Positions 38,000 through 54,896 of a stretch of 64,000 nt of DNA are shown piece by piece. Origin of the DNA: Muraenolepis orangiensis (lineage: Eukaryota > Chordata > Actinopteri > Gadiformes > Muraenolepididae); assembly GCA_027704905.1 (NCBI GenBank), contig CM051002.1, positions 14,985,443 through 15,049,442 on the forward strand, given 5' to 3'. The translations under genes were made by a program, and so were the position numbers. The notes below the pieces were generated by a model. It was not told the DNA's origin and did not search any database. It worked only from the letters and a program-made list of their open reading frames with translations. Every line of letters starts with the position of its first letter. The first letter of the stretch is position 1.

Positions 38000-38961
38000 C
38001 CCTGCTGGTGCGTTGGTGTGTGTTGGTCATCGCAAAGCAAAGGGTGCGCACATGCCACAAGAGAACGACAAGCTCAAGGCTGAAGCTTAATTGCCCAAGC
38101 CTTTTCTCAGAAGCCTTCCTCCTGGAATCTCGGCCTCCTAGAAAGCATTCACTGCCTCTGCGAATGGGCTGATGAATGACCCCTCCCCTCCCCTCCGCCC
38201 TGCTCCCTCACATGCAGATTGTTAACCAGAAACATACATTTTGTCCTTGGCTTCCTCAAGCCAACCTAACTTCTCACACACACTTATGCGCCTTCGAGGA
38301 CGCGGAAGCATTTGTCGCATTTGGCCCTTTATTTTCAAAGGCCGCTCGCGCAAATCTTGTAGCGTGGACCAAATAACAAAACACGTTTTAAAAAAATCAC
38401 ATCCCCGTTACAAAAGGCTGTTTTGAACGAATAATGAGACAAAGAAAAAAAAAAAAAACGTCAACCGCAAAACAAAAGGTAAGCACACGTTGCATTCCAG
38501 TTGATCCTTTTTTTTTAATAGAAAAATGTTGAGACAAAGTAAGGTACAAAATACTAAATGAAATGTGTCTCCATAAAAATACAAATAAATCGACGTACTG
38601 CTCTAGAGTCGTACACATTGTGTACCTCCAGAGCCAATGGGGGGGAGGGGGGGTGTAGAATAGATGTGGAAAACTCACACATCGACGGTACCAATGTTTT
38701 TGTTTGTTTGTTGTTGTGCAGTTCTACCCTGTAGACGGACTGTGCTGAGAACTCTCTTGGACACCCCCAAATCCAGACACGAGTGTTCAACGTTTTGTAT
38801 CGATTGTGTCCAGCCCAGAGTCCAGAGTTTTTTTATTTTTCTTTCTTCTTCTTTTGGGGGGGGGGGGGGTCAGACCCCCACCCGCAGCGTCTTGGCCAAA
38901 GGGAGACCCCCCAGGGGGGCAGCTCCGTGATTCCTCTCTCCCCCCGAGAGAGTCTCTTCCG
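38000..38961 (-). other. Intergenic and probable cish 3' UTR
   Basis: No exon is recognisable between hemk1 and the cish stop codon. AATAAA on the minus strand occurs at about 38328-38333, which could end the cish transcript. A poly-G stretch lies near 38858-38870. Confidence 0.4.
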
Positions 38962-39584
38962 TCATACCTTGAAGGGGTAGTCCTTGATGTAGTTCAGCAG
39001 CGGCCGGGGAAGGGGCAACCGTCCGGGGTGGTCCGAGTGTCTGTTGAGGGTGAGGCGCGTGAGGTGCTGCAGCGAGGGGAACCCCTGGGACTTGTACACG
39101 GCCCTCCGCAGTTTCAACACCACCGAAGCCTCGTGCGCGCTCGGCTGCGGCGGTGGCGGCGGCGGCGGCTGCGGCTGCTGCTGCTGCTGCGACGACTGCT
39201 GCGTGGGTTTAGAGGAGGAGGAGGACGACGAAGTGTTCTCCACCTTCCCCTCTCGTACCTTGCGCCCCGGCCCCATGTAGTGCTGCACCAGGCTGGGCAC
39301 ATCGGGGAAGGACATCAGGCCCGGTCTGGCCGGGGAGCTGGAGTCCAGTAGGAACTGAGCCTGGCTGTATTGTATCCGGATACTGGTGGGGCCCCGCACC
39401 GTCCGCACCGACAGGGTCAGCATGTACTGGGGGTGGCTGCTGTCCCGCACCAGGAAGGCCCCTTCAGACGCCTCTTGGAGGGCAGCGTGGGCCTGAGCCG
39501 CCGTGATGGCTCCCCAGTACCAACCTATAGTAGACACACCCGCCATTATTACTTGTTCGAAGTCCAGGTTATTACTCAGTATTA

Positions 39585-39627
<43 letters not shown>

Positions 39628-40608
39628 ACAACGGACTACTAAACTGACTATTTTGGAACAGTTTTTTCTCATTATTATTATTACTATGGTTATTATTATT
39701 ATTATTATTATTATTAATAATAATTGTATTGTTACTTTATGGGATGTATCAGTCTACCTGAGTTTTCTAGATGACAGAAGTTGCTGGCTATTGTTCGGAG
39801 GTCTTTGGTGGGGTCCCACGGCGGAGGGCTGCCCAGCAGGCAATGGGGTGGGGATACGGCTCCAGGTCGCATGCCCAGGGGGACTGCGGTCGACGGGGCA
39901 CGAGTAGGCAGAAGAGTCCTAGGACTGAACATGAGGAGAAAAGTATTCATTAATAAAGTGATTCATGTTGCGACCAAAATGCCTTACGTGTTTATGTGTT
40001 GACGTCTAAGTATGGCACTATGTGCAGTAGGCCTACTGCATAGGCACACATGTATTTACATTTTATATTAATATTGTAAATATTACAGTTCACTGTATTT
40101 ATTATTAATAAGTATTTGGAATCTTTATAATGACGAAATATCGGTAACACAAGAATAGAGAAGTTCACAATTTCTGGCTCCGCGGCAAAAACAACCGTTC
40201 TTTTTTGGTCGTTTGGTTGTTCTTTTGTTAGTTTTTTTTTGTAATTTCGAATTGCGAACAAAACTCAATGCTGGCTATAGGTAGGCTGTGTGTGGTTAGA
40301 CTCAGGTCTTCTATTCAGTAGGCTGACATTGTTAAAACGAATTAGATGAAAGACAATATACTTTTTTATTCATTGTCTTTTTGGTCATTCACTTGTGATG
40401 TGTGTTTCAAATGAGCACGAACTGAGGTGTGTGCACTTACGTAACGTTGTGGTAGACTATTCTATTTGATAATGGTCTATATGTTTGATATACTGTAAAA
40501 AAATAAAAATAAAATAAAAACATCATTAAGAAAACCAAATGTTTTGATCATGAAACACGCTCAAAAAACGCAAACAAGTGCACCTTACCTTTGAACACAA
40601 ATAATCAT
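38962..40608 (-). CDS. cish: Cytokine-inducible SH2-containing protein, complete
   Basis: CISH is a SOCS-family feedback inhibitor. Its SH2 domain binds phosphotyrosines on activated cytokine receptors and its SOCS box recruits elongin B/C-cullin 5 ubiquitin ligase. Three coding exons: 40589-40608 (MIICVQ), 39758-39924, 38962-39524; 750 nt, 249 aa (human 258). The join GAA AAC TCA G / GT TGG restores ENSGWYWG, the SH2 start. GAFLVRDSSHPQYMLTLSV has the phosphate-binding arginine. A Ser/Gln/Pro homopolymer linker (about residues 160-190) separates SH2 from the SOCS box (LQHLTRLTLN...LPLPRPLLNYIKDYPFKV). Four TTCNNNGAA sites lie upstream. Exon 1 is short, as in other vertebrate cish genes. Confidence 0.95.
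39590..39625. repeat. (AT)n tract in cish intron 2
   Basis: About 30 bp of TA dinucleotides; an ATT trinucleotide run follows at 39670-39720. Confidence 0.85.
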
Positions 40609-40962
40609 ACTGTGTCCGGCAGCTTAATTCCGATCAACAATTATTCTCCCTCTATGCAAAATATATATAAAAAAATTCCATACATACATACGCGAGGGAA
40701 AAAAAGAAACTAATGTCTACTCCAGCACACACACAAGGAGGAGGAGGAGGAGGACTGGCGGCGCCGAGACGCGGAAACGCCGAGCGCGTCGAAAGACGTC
40801 GAAGGACGTCTGAGGCTTAATAGTCCAGTTCAAATACAACCACGAAAGTCCGCGGTGGTATCGCTAATGTATATACAGTCAATTACACACACACCATCCA
40901 TTAACAAGCGAGCGGCTGGCTACACGGAGTGGTGTCCACCGAGTGCGCCGTGTGGAGGACAC

Positions 40963-41116
40963 CGTGTGTGTGTGTGTGTGTGTGTGTGTGTAGGCTGTAG
41001 GCGTTTAAAAAAAAAAAAAAATCACCGATTCCTAGAATTCTATTCTGAGAACTCTTCGGTACACCGGCGGCTCTGACGTCACCTGAGCCGCACAGACTCC
41101 CCAGTGCGATTGTGTG

Positions 41117-41182
<66 letters not shown>
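40963..41182. repeat. Two (GT)n tracts flanking the proximal STAT sites
   Basis: TG repeats at 40963-40992 and 41111-41182 bracket the STAT pair at 41029-41051. Confidence 0.9.
41029..41051. promoter_or_regulatory. Tandem STAT5-type sites, proximal pair
   Basis: TTCCTAGAA (41029-41037) and TTCTGAGAA (41043-41051) both fit TTCNNNGAA and are 14 bp apart, about 420-440 bp upstream of the cish start codon. Mammalian CISH promoters have paired STAT5 sites of this type. Confidence 0.8.
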
Positions 41183-41184
<2 letters not shown>

Positions 41185-41387
41185 ACGGACGGACGACGGG
41201 TCGGGTCGGATCAAAACGCGCGTTGTATAGTGGAACAGATGGTCTTGTTTCACTTAGCATTCTGTGATTGTACGTGTGTTTTTATTTTACATTTAGTATG
41301 TAACCGGATTAGGACCCCCGCCCCGCCTCCCTGCCCTCGGTGAACCAGCGCTCCCAGGAATCGCACTGCAGCTTCCCCCTATCCACT

Positions 41388-41453
41388 TTCCAAGAATAAT
41401 GGCGAGTTATCTCCGCCCACTGGGCCGCCTGGGCCTATCCCACATTCTGAGAA
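41388..41453. promoter_or_regulatory. STAT5-type sites, distal pair
   Basis: TTCCAAGAA (41388-41396) and TTCTGAGAA (41445-41453) give two more TTCNNNGAA sites upstream of cish, 57 bp apart. The second is identical to the core of the proximal pair. Confidence 0.75.
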
Positions 41454-41844
41454 ATCGGCGCCTCACTATTAAGATAATAGGAATGCACACAGGCGGTTTC
41501 TAGTTATATAGATTTTCCTTCGGTGGGTATAAACAATACAAATAAAAACCAGGTGGCTCTGTTGAACCCCCCATAGGCTATATATGATATGAGTGACATA
41601 TGCTACACATGTCACTTAAAGTGACATAACGTGACATATGTAGGCGTGTTGTTTTTATTAAATTCTTTAAACATGCATTAACGGATTAAAAAAAACAAAA
41701 ACGTAGTTCCGTCTACATAGACTACATAGGCCTGTGTTTTCTAAAATATATATATGCAAACGAATTAGTCGGAAGACCCTATATTCATCACAACAATGTG
41801 TTTAGATCAAACGGTATTCTGGGAAATACATTTGTAAATCCTAC

Positions 41845-41951
<107 letters not shown>

Positions 41952-42390
41952 CAAGATAAGTTGAATTAGCTTTTGGTCTCACCCTGTAGGCCTAGAACAC
42001 ATTTCGTCTAATAGCTGGGATTTCAATTTGAAAATAAGAACACAATTTGACTATTTAAGATTAAAAAAAAAAAGTCTCATCTGGATTAGACTGTGTACAC
42101 TTTTTGTTTTATAGTATATAAAAAATGAGTAATATGTAGTTATGTGTAGATAATACACGTTATGGTTATATAACCATAACGATTATGTTATAGTCAGTTG
42201 ATAGATTTTCGGAAAAGAGACTGAGCCGTGCACCAAAGTCATGACTCGATCCGTTTTAAGTGGAACTCTGGAGGTTTCCATGAAGCCAATAAGAAAACGG
42301 GCTTTCCTTGAAACGGACCAGCAACAGGATTTTCCCTGAAGCCTGAGAGAGACGATGCCAGAATGTTTGAAGCACCCAGACTTGCTAGAA

Positions 42391-42552
<162 letters not shown>

Positions 42553-43587
42553 ATACGCTCGCGTTTGTATGGAGGTGTTCTGGTGGTTCTGTTTAGATGA
42601 TTGATACAGTCTATAGGCCTGCCTAAATGAGTACACTTTAGTCACGGCCATTGCAATGTTAGACAGTCATCTAGAGTGAGACAGTGTGCCATTATATTCC
42701 AGCTCCACGTCGACTGTTCGTTCCTCAGATACAGTAGCGCCTTGATTTGCTAAATTTGGATGTATTTCCAAATATTGAGGCCAATGGGTTATTATATGCC
42801 TACTTGATATGCCTGAACGATGGATTTATAAACAGCAACAACAAAAAAACAAACACATGCATAAGACCAGTCTTGTATGGACAAGTAAAAAAATGCGCTC
42901 TTCACTTAAGATAATTTTTTCATTCTAATGACGTGGCCAACAAAATCCCTAATATGCAAAACCCTGTCGTTAAAATCTGTCGTTAAAATGTGAATGAACT
43001 CTGAAGAGTTGCTTAAAATGAAATGTACCATTCCATCACAACTCATGTCTTTAGTGCTTTTCTGAGTCTTTTCACTTTATGTATGTATATGTAATAATAC
43101 AGAACAAAAATAAAATAAAACTTGCATATGAGGGACTCAAAGTCGAGTACAGACAAGTTTTATATTTAGAATTATTAGGTGTTTTTTTTATAAACATAGA
43201 TGATACACAACTTGGACTGAAGGGAAGACAAGATAACTGAACCATTTTCAATCCAGTAAGAGGACTGGGGCCATACATGATACAAAAACAAAACAAGTAA
43301 AGAAGAAAGAAAACTAACGGTAAAAGAATACAATAAGTAATCCATATTTCACATTAACAGGGCCATTTTTTCAGATGTATTATACCTTTGAAGCTGACAT
43401 GAAATGGCCAATAGAAAAGGGATATGAATTTTCCCCAAAAGAAACCCGTTTTACAATTTTACAAATGGAGAAAAAACAACAACATATCCTTTTACATGCT
43501 CTCTTTGCTTCCGCTTCTCCCTACTAAAGGTGCCACCAGATATAATGAAATAGGAAGGACTGTGGTCGTGGTCTAAAAACGTTGCCT

Positions 43588-47900
<4,313 letters not shown>

Positions 47901-48539
47901 GGCGGGTCGAGCACGAAGTCTTCCTCAGAGCGGCCGGCTCGGCCAGTGAAACAACCAAACACAAGTCTTCCTTTCCGCGGGGTCCACAGATTCACTACAG
48001 TCGAGGGGAGGCTGTGATCCAACAGAGGATTTTAAAAAAGACAATAAAAAAAAAAAGATGTTCTAAAATAAATCCAAGAGTGTGACTAAGCAGTCAGGGT
48101 TCACCCGAGATGCGCTTAGCGTGGGCTCTGTGAGAGAGTGTGAGCGTATGCGAGGGGGACACAGCTCCTGTAACTAGGGCAGTATCATGTGGACACAGAG
48201 CAGCAACCTGATCACTTCTCGACCAAATTTAGCCACCACTGACGGTTGTGTCTCAGGTTTAGGCCTACCAATCACCAACCACACCAGGACTTACTAGGAA
48301 GCCAGGGAGCCTATGACCTGCAAACAGCACTACCACAGTCTAGACTCCAGACCAAGCTATAATATAAAGATATATATTATATATATGATATATAAAGAGA
48401 ATATAGCTACCCATGTCATGTCAGGACCAAAGACATGCAATACATACAATAGAGTGTGACACATATATAATGTCATGTATGCCTTACATATCATATCATC
48501 ATAGCATATAAATTACATATATATATATATATATACATA

Positions 48540-49910
48540 CAATATATATATATATACATACAAATATTGAACACATTTTGTCCAGTAAATGTATTTCCAA
48601 TGAGCCTATTCAAGTGAAATTTGCACCAGACTTTGGTATTAACTCAAAAAACCCAGACAAAAAAATCGAAACATTAAAGTCTGTTTTTGTGTTACCAAGG
48701 TGCCACACAAGAAACATCTAATGATGGGTAAAAGCAAAGAGCTCTCTCAAGACCTTTACAACCAGATTGTTGCAAAACATGAAAATGGAATTGGCTACAG
48801 AATTTATTTCACATCTTCCAGTAAGCACCATTGGGGGCATTATCTGTAAGTGGAAGCAACATCACTCCACCATCAACCGGCCACGCACAGGAGCTCCTCG
48901 TGAGATTTCTGATCAGGGAGTCAGAAGGATACTTAGAAGAGTAGCCAAAGAGGCAAGGACCACTAGGAAAGAGCTCCAGAAAGACTCGGAGGCAGCAGGT
49001 ACAACTGTGACAGAAAGGACATTAGGCAATGCACTCCACCGCCATGGCCTCCATGGTGCACGCTCAGCCTGCAAAACTCCACTACTGAAAAAAAGACATG
49101 TTGAAGCTTGTTTAAAGTTTGCCAAACAACAATTGGACAAGCCAGTGAACTACTGGGAGCGTGTACTCTGGTCAGATGAGACCAAACTTTTTGGCTGTCA
49201 CACAACACACCATGTTTGGAGGAGAAATGGCACTGCACATCACCCGAATAACACGATACAAACAGTGAGGTTTGGAGGAGGAAGTATCCTGGTGTGGGGC
49301 TGTTTCTCCTCTTGTGGTACAGGAACAATGAATGGAGCCATGTACACAGAGATTCTTGAGCTGAACCTGCCGGCAACCACCAGGATGCCGAGGACGAGAC
49401 GTGAGGTGGACCTTCCAGCAGGACAACGATCCAAAGCATACAGCAAAGGAAACTCGCAATTGGTTTCAGAGAAAGAAAATCAACTTGTTGGAATGGCCCG
49501 GTCAATCACCTGACTTAAACCCAATTTAACATTTGTGGAAGCATCTGAAGATCCAGATTCCCCCCCCCGCAATCTTCAAGATTTAAAGACAATCTGTGTA
49601 GAGGAATGGGCCGAAATCACACCTGAATACTGCGGGCGATTAGTTACTCAGTCATTACACAGTCATTACAAACAAAGGCTTCTCCACCAAGTATTGAATT
49701 AGTTTGTTAGTGTACAATACCTTTTTCCTATGTCATTCCACTTTATTACATATAACTTTATTTACATATGGACTTTAATGTTTCAATTTTGTCTGGATTT
49801 CTTGAGTTAATACCAATAATAATATACCAATAATAATATGTCTGGTGCAAATTTCACTGAAATTTGGGGTCATTGGAAACACATTTACTGGGAAAAATGT
49901 TATTTCCCCC
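48540..49910 (+). mobile_element. Degenerate Tc1/mariner element
   Basis: Long inverted repeats bracket a dead transposase. CAGTAAATGTATTTCCAATGA (from about 48581) and its inverse TCATTGGAAACACATTTACTG (to about 49891), and AAACATTAAAGTC versus GACTTTAATGTTTC further in, show arms of roughly 150 bp. The exact ends are blurred by TA-rich sequence. It lies between twf2 and wdr82. Confidence 0.85.
48724..49710 (+). pseudogene. Tc1 transposase (frameshifted)
   Basis: Reading starts MGKSKELSQDLYNQIVAKHENG (typical Tc1 N-terminus). It shifts frame near 48830 and continues through the HTH region (NRPRTGAPREISDQG) and the catalytic core VLWSDETKLFG (first D), GGGSILVWGCFSSCGTG. After another shift near 49400 it gives QQDNDPKHTAKETR (second D) and LEWPGQSPDLNPI (third acidic). 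An in-frame stop follows NPI. Inactive. Confidence 0.85.
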
Positions 49911-49984
49911 AGTGTATATATGTCATATTTATAAGTGAACTTTTACTGTGGCACTGTATAGTGTCCTGACGAGTTACATCACTG

Positions 49985-50520
49985 TGTGATACGGCACTAC
50001 CACTACACAGGACAAGAAAGCCACCCAGAGGGTCGTGAGGACGACGGAAAAGATCATCGGGTGTGCACTTCTATGCATTAAGGAGATCTTTAGGACCACA
50101 TGTCGGAAGAAGGCCATCTCCGTCACAAAGGACTGCAACCACCCATCTCTTCTCCCGCCTACCGTCTGGTCCCGCAGTATCCGTACAAGGACTACCAGGT
50201 TTAAGGATAGTTTTTAACAACAGGCAGTGTGCCTACTGAACTGCTAGGATTGCTGCCACTATCATAACATTGTCATCCATATTACATTACACTGTCATAC
50301 ATTGCTGCACTGTATTGATGATGCTGCTGCATTACTGGCACTTTAAAATGCTTTATGCACAATTAACATCACATGTACGTATATATCATCCATCGGTCAC
50401 TTTATTGTTATTTTTATTGTGTATAGTATTTTTATAGTATTGTGTTTTAGAAATGCATACTACAAAGAATGGGGAGTAAGCTTTCCATTTTTGCATATGG
50501 CAAATAAAAATCTTGAAGAA
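49985..50520 (+). pseudogene. 3' end of an L2-type LINE
   Basis: The reading KATQRVVRTTEKIIGCALL, then RKAISVTKDCNHPSLLPP and SRSIRTRTTRFKDSF, matches the extreme C-terminus of L2-clade fish LINE reverse transcriptases. It is followed by a 300-bp 3' UTR ending in AATAAAAATCTTGAAG. 5'-truncated, as usual for LINEs. Confidence 0.75.
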
Positions 50521-50836
50521 ATTACAAATGTGGCTTCATACATTGTAAAACAAATTATATTACTTGAATAAGAAAGAATCAAATTTGTGTGTAAGCTTCG
50601 TTGAGAATTGTGGAAATGAGCCAAACAAAAATATTATCATAGAAAGAACATTTAATGTTAAATTACAGTATAAAACAAAAGAATAGAGAGACATTTATAT
50701 TTCTGCGATCTACGTATTTACAAAAGGATGTTTTGCACACAAAAAGGTGCAAAAACCACTGCAAACTGCTGGGTGTGCACAGTTTTTGCATTTTCCTTCC
50801 AGGAGCCAACAGCACAACTTCATAACTTAACTCTCG

Positions 50837-53648
50837 TCAGTCGTCGATGGTGGGAAGCCAGAACGCCTGGGGAATACGAACGGCGTTAGCGTGAGGCAAG
50901 CATTGCATTAACAGTCTTCTTCACACCAGACCACACATCTTTGTGTTAGGATTAGCCTTACCATGTTAGAACAGGCACTTGCAAATGTCATGAACTTGGG
51001 GTTGAACTGCAGGCAGGTGACCGGCCCCGTGTGTTTGCCGTCTAGTAAAGCCACCTTTATACCGCTCTCTGCGTTCCACACATGGACCTTCCCGTCCTCG
51101 GAGCCTATTGAAAAGATTACAGAAAACAAAACAAAAAGAATGAATGGCAAATCTGTGCACTCAAAATACCCTTGAATTTGAAGACTCTACAAAAACCTAT
51201 GGAACTCACACATAGAATAATGACACAATGTGTTGCCTTATTTACTTCATCAGACTGAATCATAAAGCCGTAGAGCAGTATGGTATGTCACACACTAGTA
51301 CCAGTAGAACTGGTATTATGCGGCGAGAAATAAAATGTAAAATCAAATGAACACGTCAGACATGGGAAAGGGCTGTCGTTGACTTGACTTACCGATCATG
51401 ATAAACTGAGAATCGGGAGTGAACGAGGCTTCCAACGTGACACCTTTGCTGTTGTTGTAGCCCTTAAAAAACAAAAACAATCACAGTGTGACTAAAGCCC
51501 ATTGCAGAAGCATTTTTTTTTTATTACCTATTTCTGAATGAGTTGGACCATGTTCTAAAATCTCCTTCCTGCAGCATACATCTCTACCACACGAGGTACA
51601 ATGGCACCCCATGCCTTTATGGGCTGGGGGGGCAGCAGTTCTTGCACTTCAAATAGCAAGATGTTCTGTGGCTGCATGTCCAGGTTCAAAGCAGCTACAC
51701 AAAGACAAATGATTCCTTACCCCAAAAGAATGTAGCACAGCGCCCTTGAAGGCATCCAGGAGGCGGAGGGCACCCCCATTGGTGGAAAGAAGTATGAGTT
51801 TGCCGTCATTGCTGAACTTGAGTCCCGTCCACTCGCACGTGCGATCATACTGCAGCTTAAAGGTGGCGAAGGGACCCTGCGATAAATACGCTAGTCAGTG
51901 AGAGCACGAAGTAGTAAGCAAACTCTGGACAAGTGCTTTGTAATCATGTCGTACGTCGTTTGAATTCATCACATGTGCACAGTCTCCTCACGCCTCTTTA
52001 CCTTGTCAAAGGACCGCAGATCGTACAGCTTAACCATCTCCGAGTTTATTCCAGCAGCGAAGATGAGGCCCTCTGGGTCAAAGGAGCACACTGGCTTCCC
52101 CTGCAGGTGCATCAGGCCCTGAGAGCGAGACGCAAAGCTCAATACATGCGTCTCTTACCTCATAGAATCTGCATCAACAAGGGCAATCTACACATTATCA
52201 CAAGCATGATAGGAGGACTTGCCTGGCAGTTGGGCGACCGCAGATCCCAGAGTCTGATGGTTTTATCTAAGGAGCCAGAAATGAATGTGTCATCCACAGG
52301 GGACATGGAGAGCGACGTTACCCTAGAAACAAAACAACACAAAACAGCTGAAATTTCTAATCAATCAATTCAACATTGTCTTTTCGGTGCAGGATTTACA
52401 CACACACACACACCCTTCTACCACAGAGAGAGATCCTGCCACATACCTTTTGTTGTGCCCGGGAAAGTAGCGGATGTATTTGTTGTCATGAAGGGATAGG
52501 TACCGAATAGTGTCTATGAAATAAATTCACAACAGGATTAAAATTCCGTTAGACCACCTCTGCACCTCCACATGGATTAATTATAACAACTGACTTGACT
52601 GTAGTAATTAATGAGTCGTAACGTACATGTTTTGCACATTTTACTGCTAGGAAATTATACTTTTAGTAGCCCTTTAAATGTGCTATATCTGCAGTATCTT
52701 TAGAGACTATGCATTGTGCAAACTCAAATGCATTACACGAGCATGACCACTTTTACATCTACAAACGTTGTAAAAAATCTGTAACGCATGACCAGGGGGA
52801 TTGTGGACATTGATGCACGGACGATGGGCAGTTGAGATGCGCAGGCACAGCCTTGGGCAAGGCAGTCACTTGCACAGTTAGCTCCTGAATGGGGCAGAAT
52901 CATGGACCCTCAAACTGTACAAACAACTACCTCAGACCAAAGTGAGCAGTGGGCCCCGCCGAGCAGTGGTCTCAAAAGGGGTTGACATCGTCCATTTGTA
53001 GTCAAATGTGGTCACACACACACTAACTGCGTTTCGGACGCCATTCATTCACAAGAAACAACGAAGGGAGAGGAATCCAATGTAAAACCAAAAAAAACGT
53101 ACCATCGATTTTGTTGGAACTGTAGACCACAGTGTTGGCTGCGTGTGTGTATCTGATGAGATCAACTCCGTACTTTTTACTGTAGAGTGTTCTCTTTGGT
53201 CTGCAGATCAAAACGTAGGAACATAGGGGGGGTCAGACTTGCGTTGAATAGAGAAATATTCACAAACCTTTATTGATATAAGGTATATCGGCATATGGCA
53301 TGTAAGCAAGCGCTCATGCATGGTTACAAACGTCTGACTTTAACGTGAACATGGCAGTCTTAACAACAGTTACACATCAAGACCGAGCGGCGTCGCAGCA
53401 GGCCTCTGACATGACCACACGGGCTACGGTTGACCTGCTAACTAGCTAACGACAACAGTTACTTATTACAGGAATAATCGTGCTTACTTTCCCTCTTGGC
53501 AGTCGTATAAAACGAGAGAGTCATCGTCACTACTGGAAATAATTGTTTCCCCGTTAGAACTGAAATCAAAACAGTTGATTTTGTCTGAGTTTTCTCGGAA
53601 AACCTTAGCCACCCTGAAGCTTCTTAGCACATTGTCCGTTAGCTTCAT
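50837..53648 (-). CDS. wdr82: WD repeat domain 82, complete
   Basis: WDR82 is a seven-bladed WD40 subunit of SET1A/B H3K4 methyltransferases and of the PNUTS-PP1 complex at RNA polymerase II phospho-Ser5 CTD. Nine exons: 53488-53648, 53103-53200, 52447-52513, 52223-52322, 52002-52118, 51721-51876, 51393-51462, 50962-51104, 50837-50866; 942 nt, 313 aa, equal to human. The start is MKLTDNVLRSFRVAKVFREN and the end AFWLPTIDD. WD motifs include SLDKTIRLWDLRSPNC and SEDGKVHVWNAESG. Intron 4 has a GC donor (TGCCAG/GCAAGT). It is head to head with glyctk (starts 1.25 kb apart). Confidence 0.97.
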
Positions 53649-54896
53649 GGTGGACTCTTTGTGTTTTGAGAGGGACGCAAACCCTCGACCTACTTTAAAC
53701 GATGTACAGTGAGTCGTTAAACGTTATGTTACAAATACATAAAACCACCTAAATATAATGCTTCTTATTTAGAGCGATAGTTCAAAAACTGTAAGAAAAG
53801 CCCGCCTGCGATACTTGCAACCACGGGAAGGCAAAGTACCGCCTCTTTATTCTTACGTATATACGCAATAACGCGATACCTTGATGATCTCGCGACATCT
53901 CGGACGTCACGTGTTTGTGCTGTATCCGTAAGTGCTCGTAGGTGCACGTACGCTAGAACGTTAGCTCCACAGCGCTTCAGAGACTTCGCTTCAATGTGAA
54001 CACAATGTGGTAAAGTCGTTTTGCAAACGTTGCCACACAACAAAGTAAAGTGGTTCTGTGGTCTGTTTCGAGTGTCAAAAGTGGTGAATGTAGTACCGTT
54101 CGTTTGGAAAACGATGTGCTATTTATTATTGTAAAAAATGTAAAATTGTGTTATGGTTAACACAACGACCTTACACTATTGTAAACGTGATTGTACAGAA
54201 AAACAATTGATTCATCTTGCATTACGTCTACACAATACAATGCGTCCAGTACATTGCATTGCATTATTCATTATAATGCAGTCAATGAACTGCTTCTCTT
54301 AGTTAGTCCAAACATGTTTCTCACCAAGAACCATGATTTTATAAGTTCCTGGCCATGGGTCAAGAACGTGAAGAAAGATTTGTGCATTGCCTCTGTGTAG
54401 TAAGCCGGGATACACCAGTTGTGGGCTACAACTGGTGCTCTTAATCTAACACCACTTGGTCAACTTTATGCCTCCTTTGCTTGTGACGGTCTTTGAACAG
54501 CAAAACAAAAACGCCACAGAGATAAACAAGCTAATCGTTGTATATGCCCTATGGACAAGCCAAGTCAATCATTAAGCACTGGGTACACAGCCCACTCTTC
54601 ACAATCACCAGACAGATTTGTGAAACACTTGCCAATGTGCTTTTTGCAGTGTCTCACTATCCGAGTGCACGTTTCTTTTGTGTTAAATCCTCTTTTCTTT
54701 ATCAACACAGGTAGGAATTAAGATCTTTACTAATCTCCAGAAGGCATGCATTGCTACACACTCTGACTGCTTATTTTTTAGGATTAAAAAAACATGAAGG
54801 AATCTCCATTGTATTCGAAACCAATGCATTGTTTTCTTAACCTTGTTTTAGGACTCAGCCCTTGGGTGCTCTCCGCACTGACTTTGTGAGCAGCCC
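53649..54896. promoter_or_regulatory. wdr82/glyctk divergent intergenic region
   Basis: Contains both 5' UTRs. An acceptor-like TTTTAG at 54847-54852 precedes the glyctk start, so glyctk probably has an upstream non-coding exon. The region 53900-54700 shows no conserved coding frame. Confidence 0.5.

Noticed and set aside
39038..39351. Plus-strand frames opposite the cish coding exon
   Set aside because: Shadows of the GC-rich antisense strand of cish; no independent support.
53765..54043. 92-codon minus-strand frame upstream of wdr82
   Set aside because: No recognisable domain, lies in the divergent promoter region, and has no supporting splice context; probably chance.
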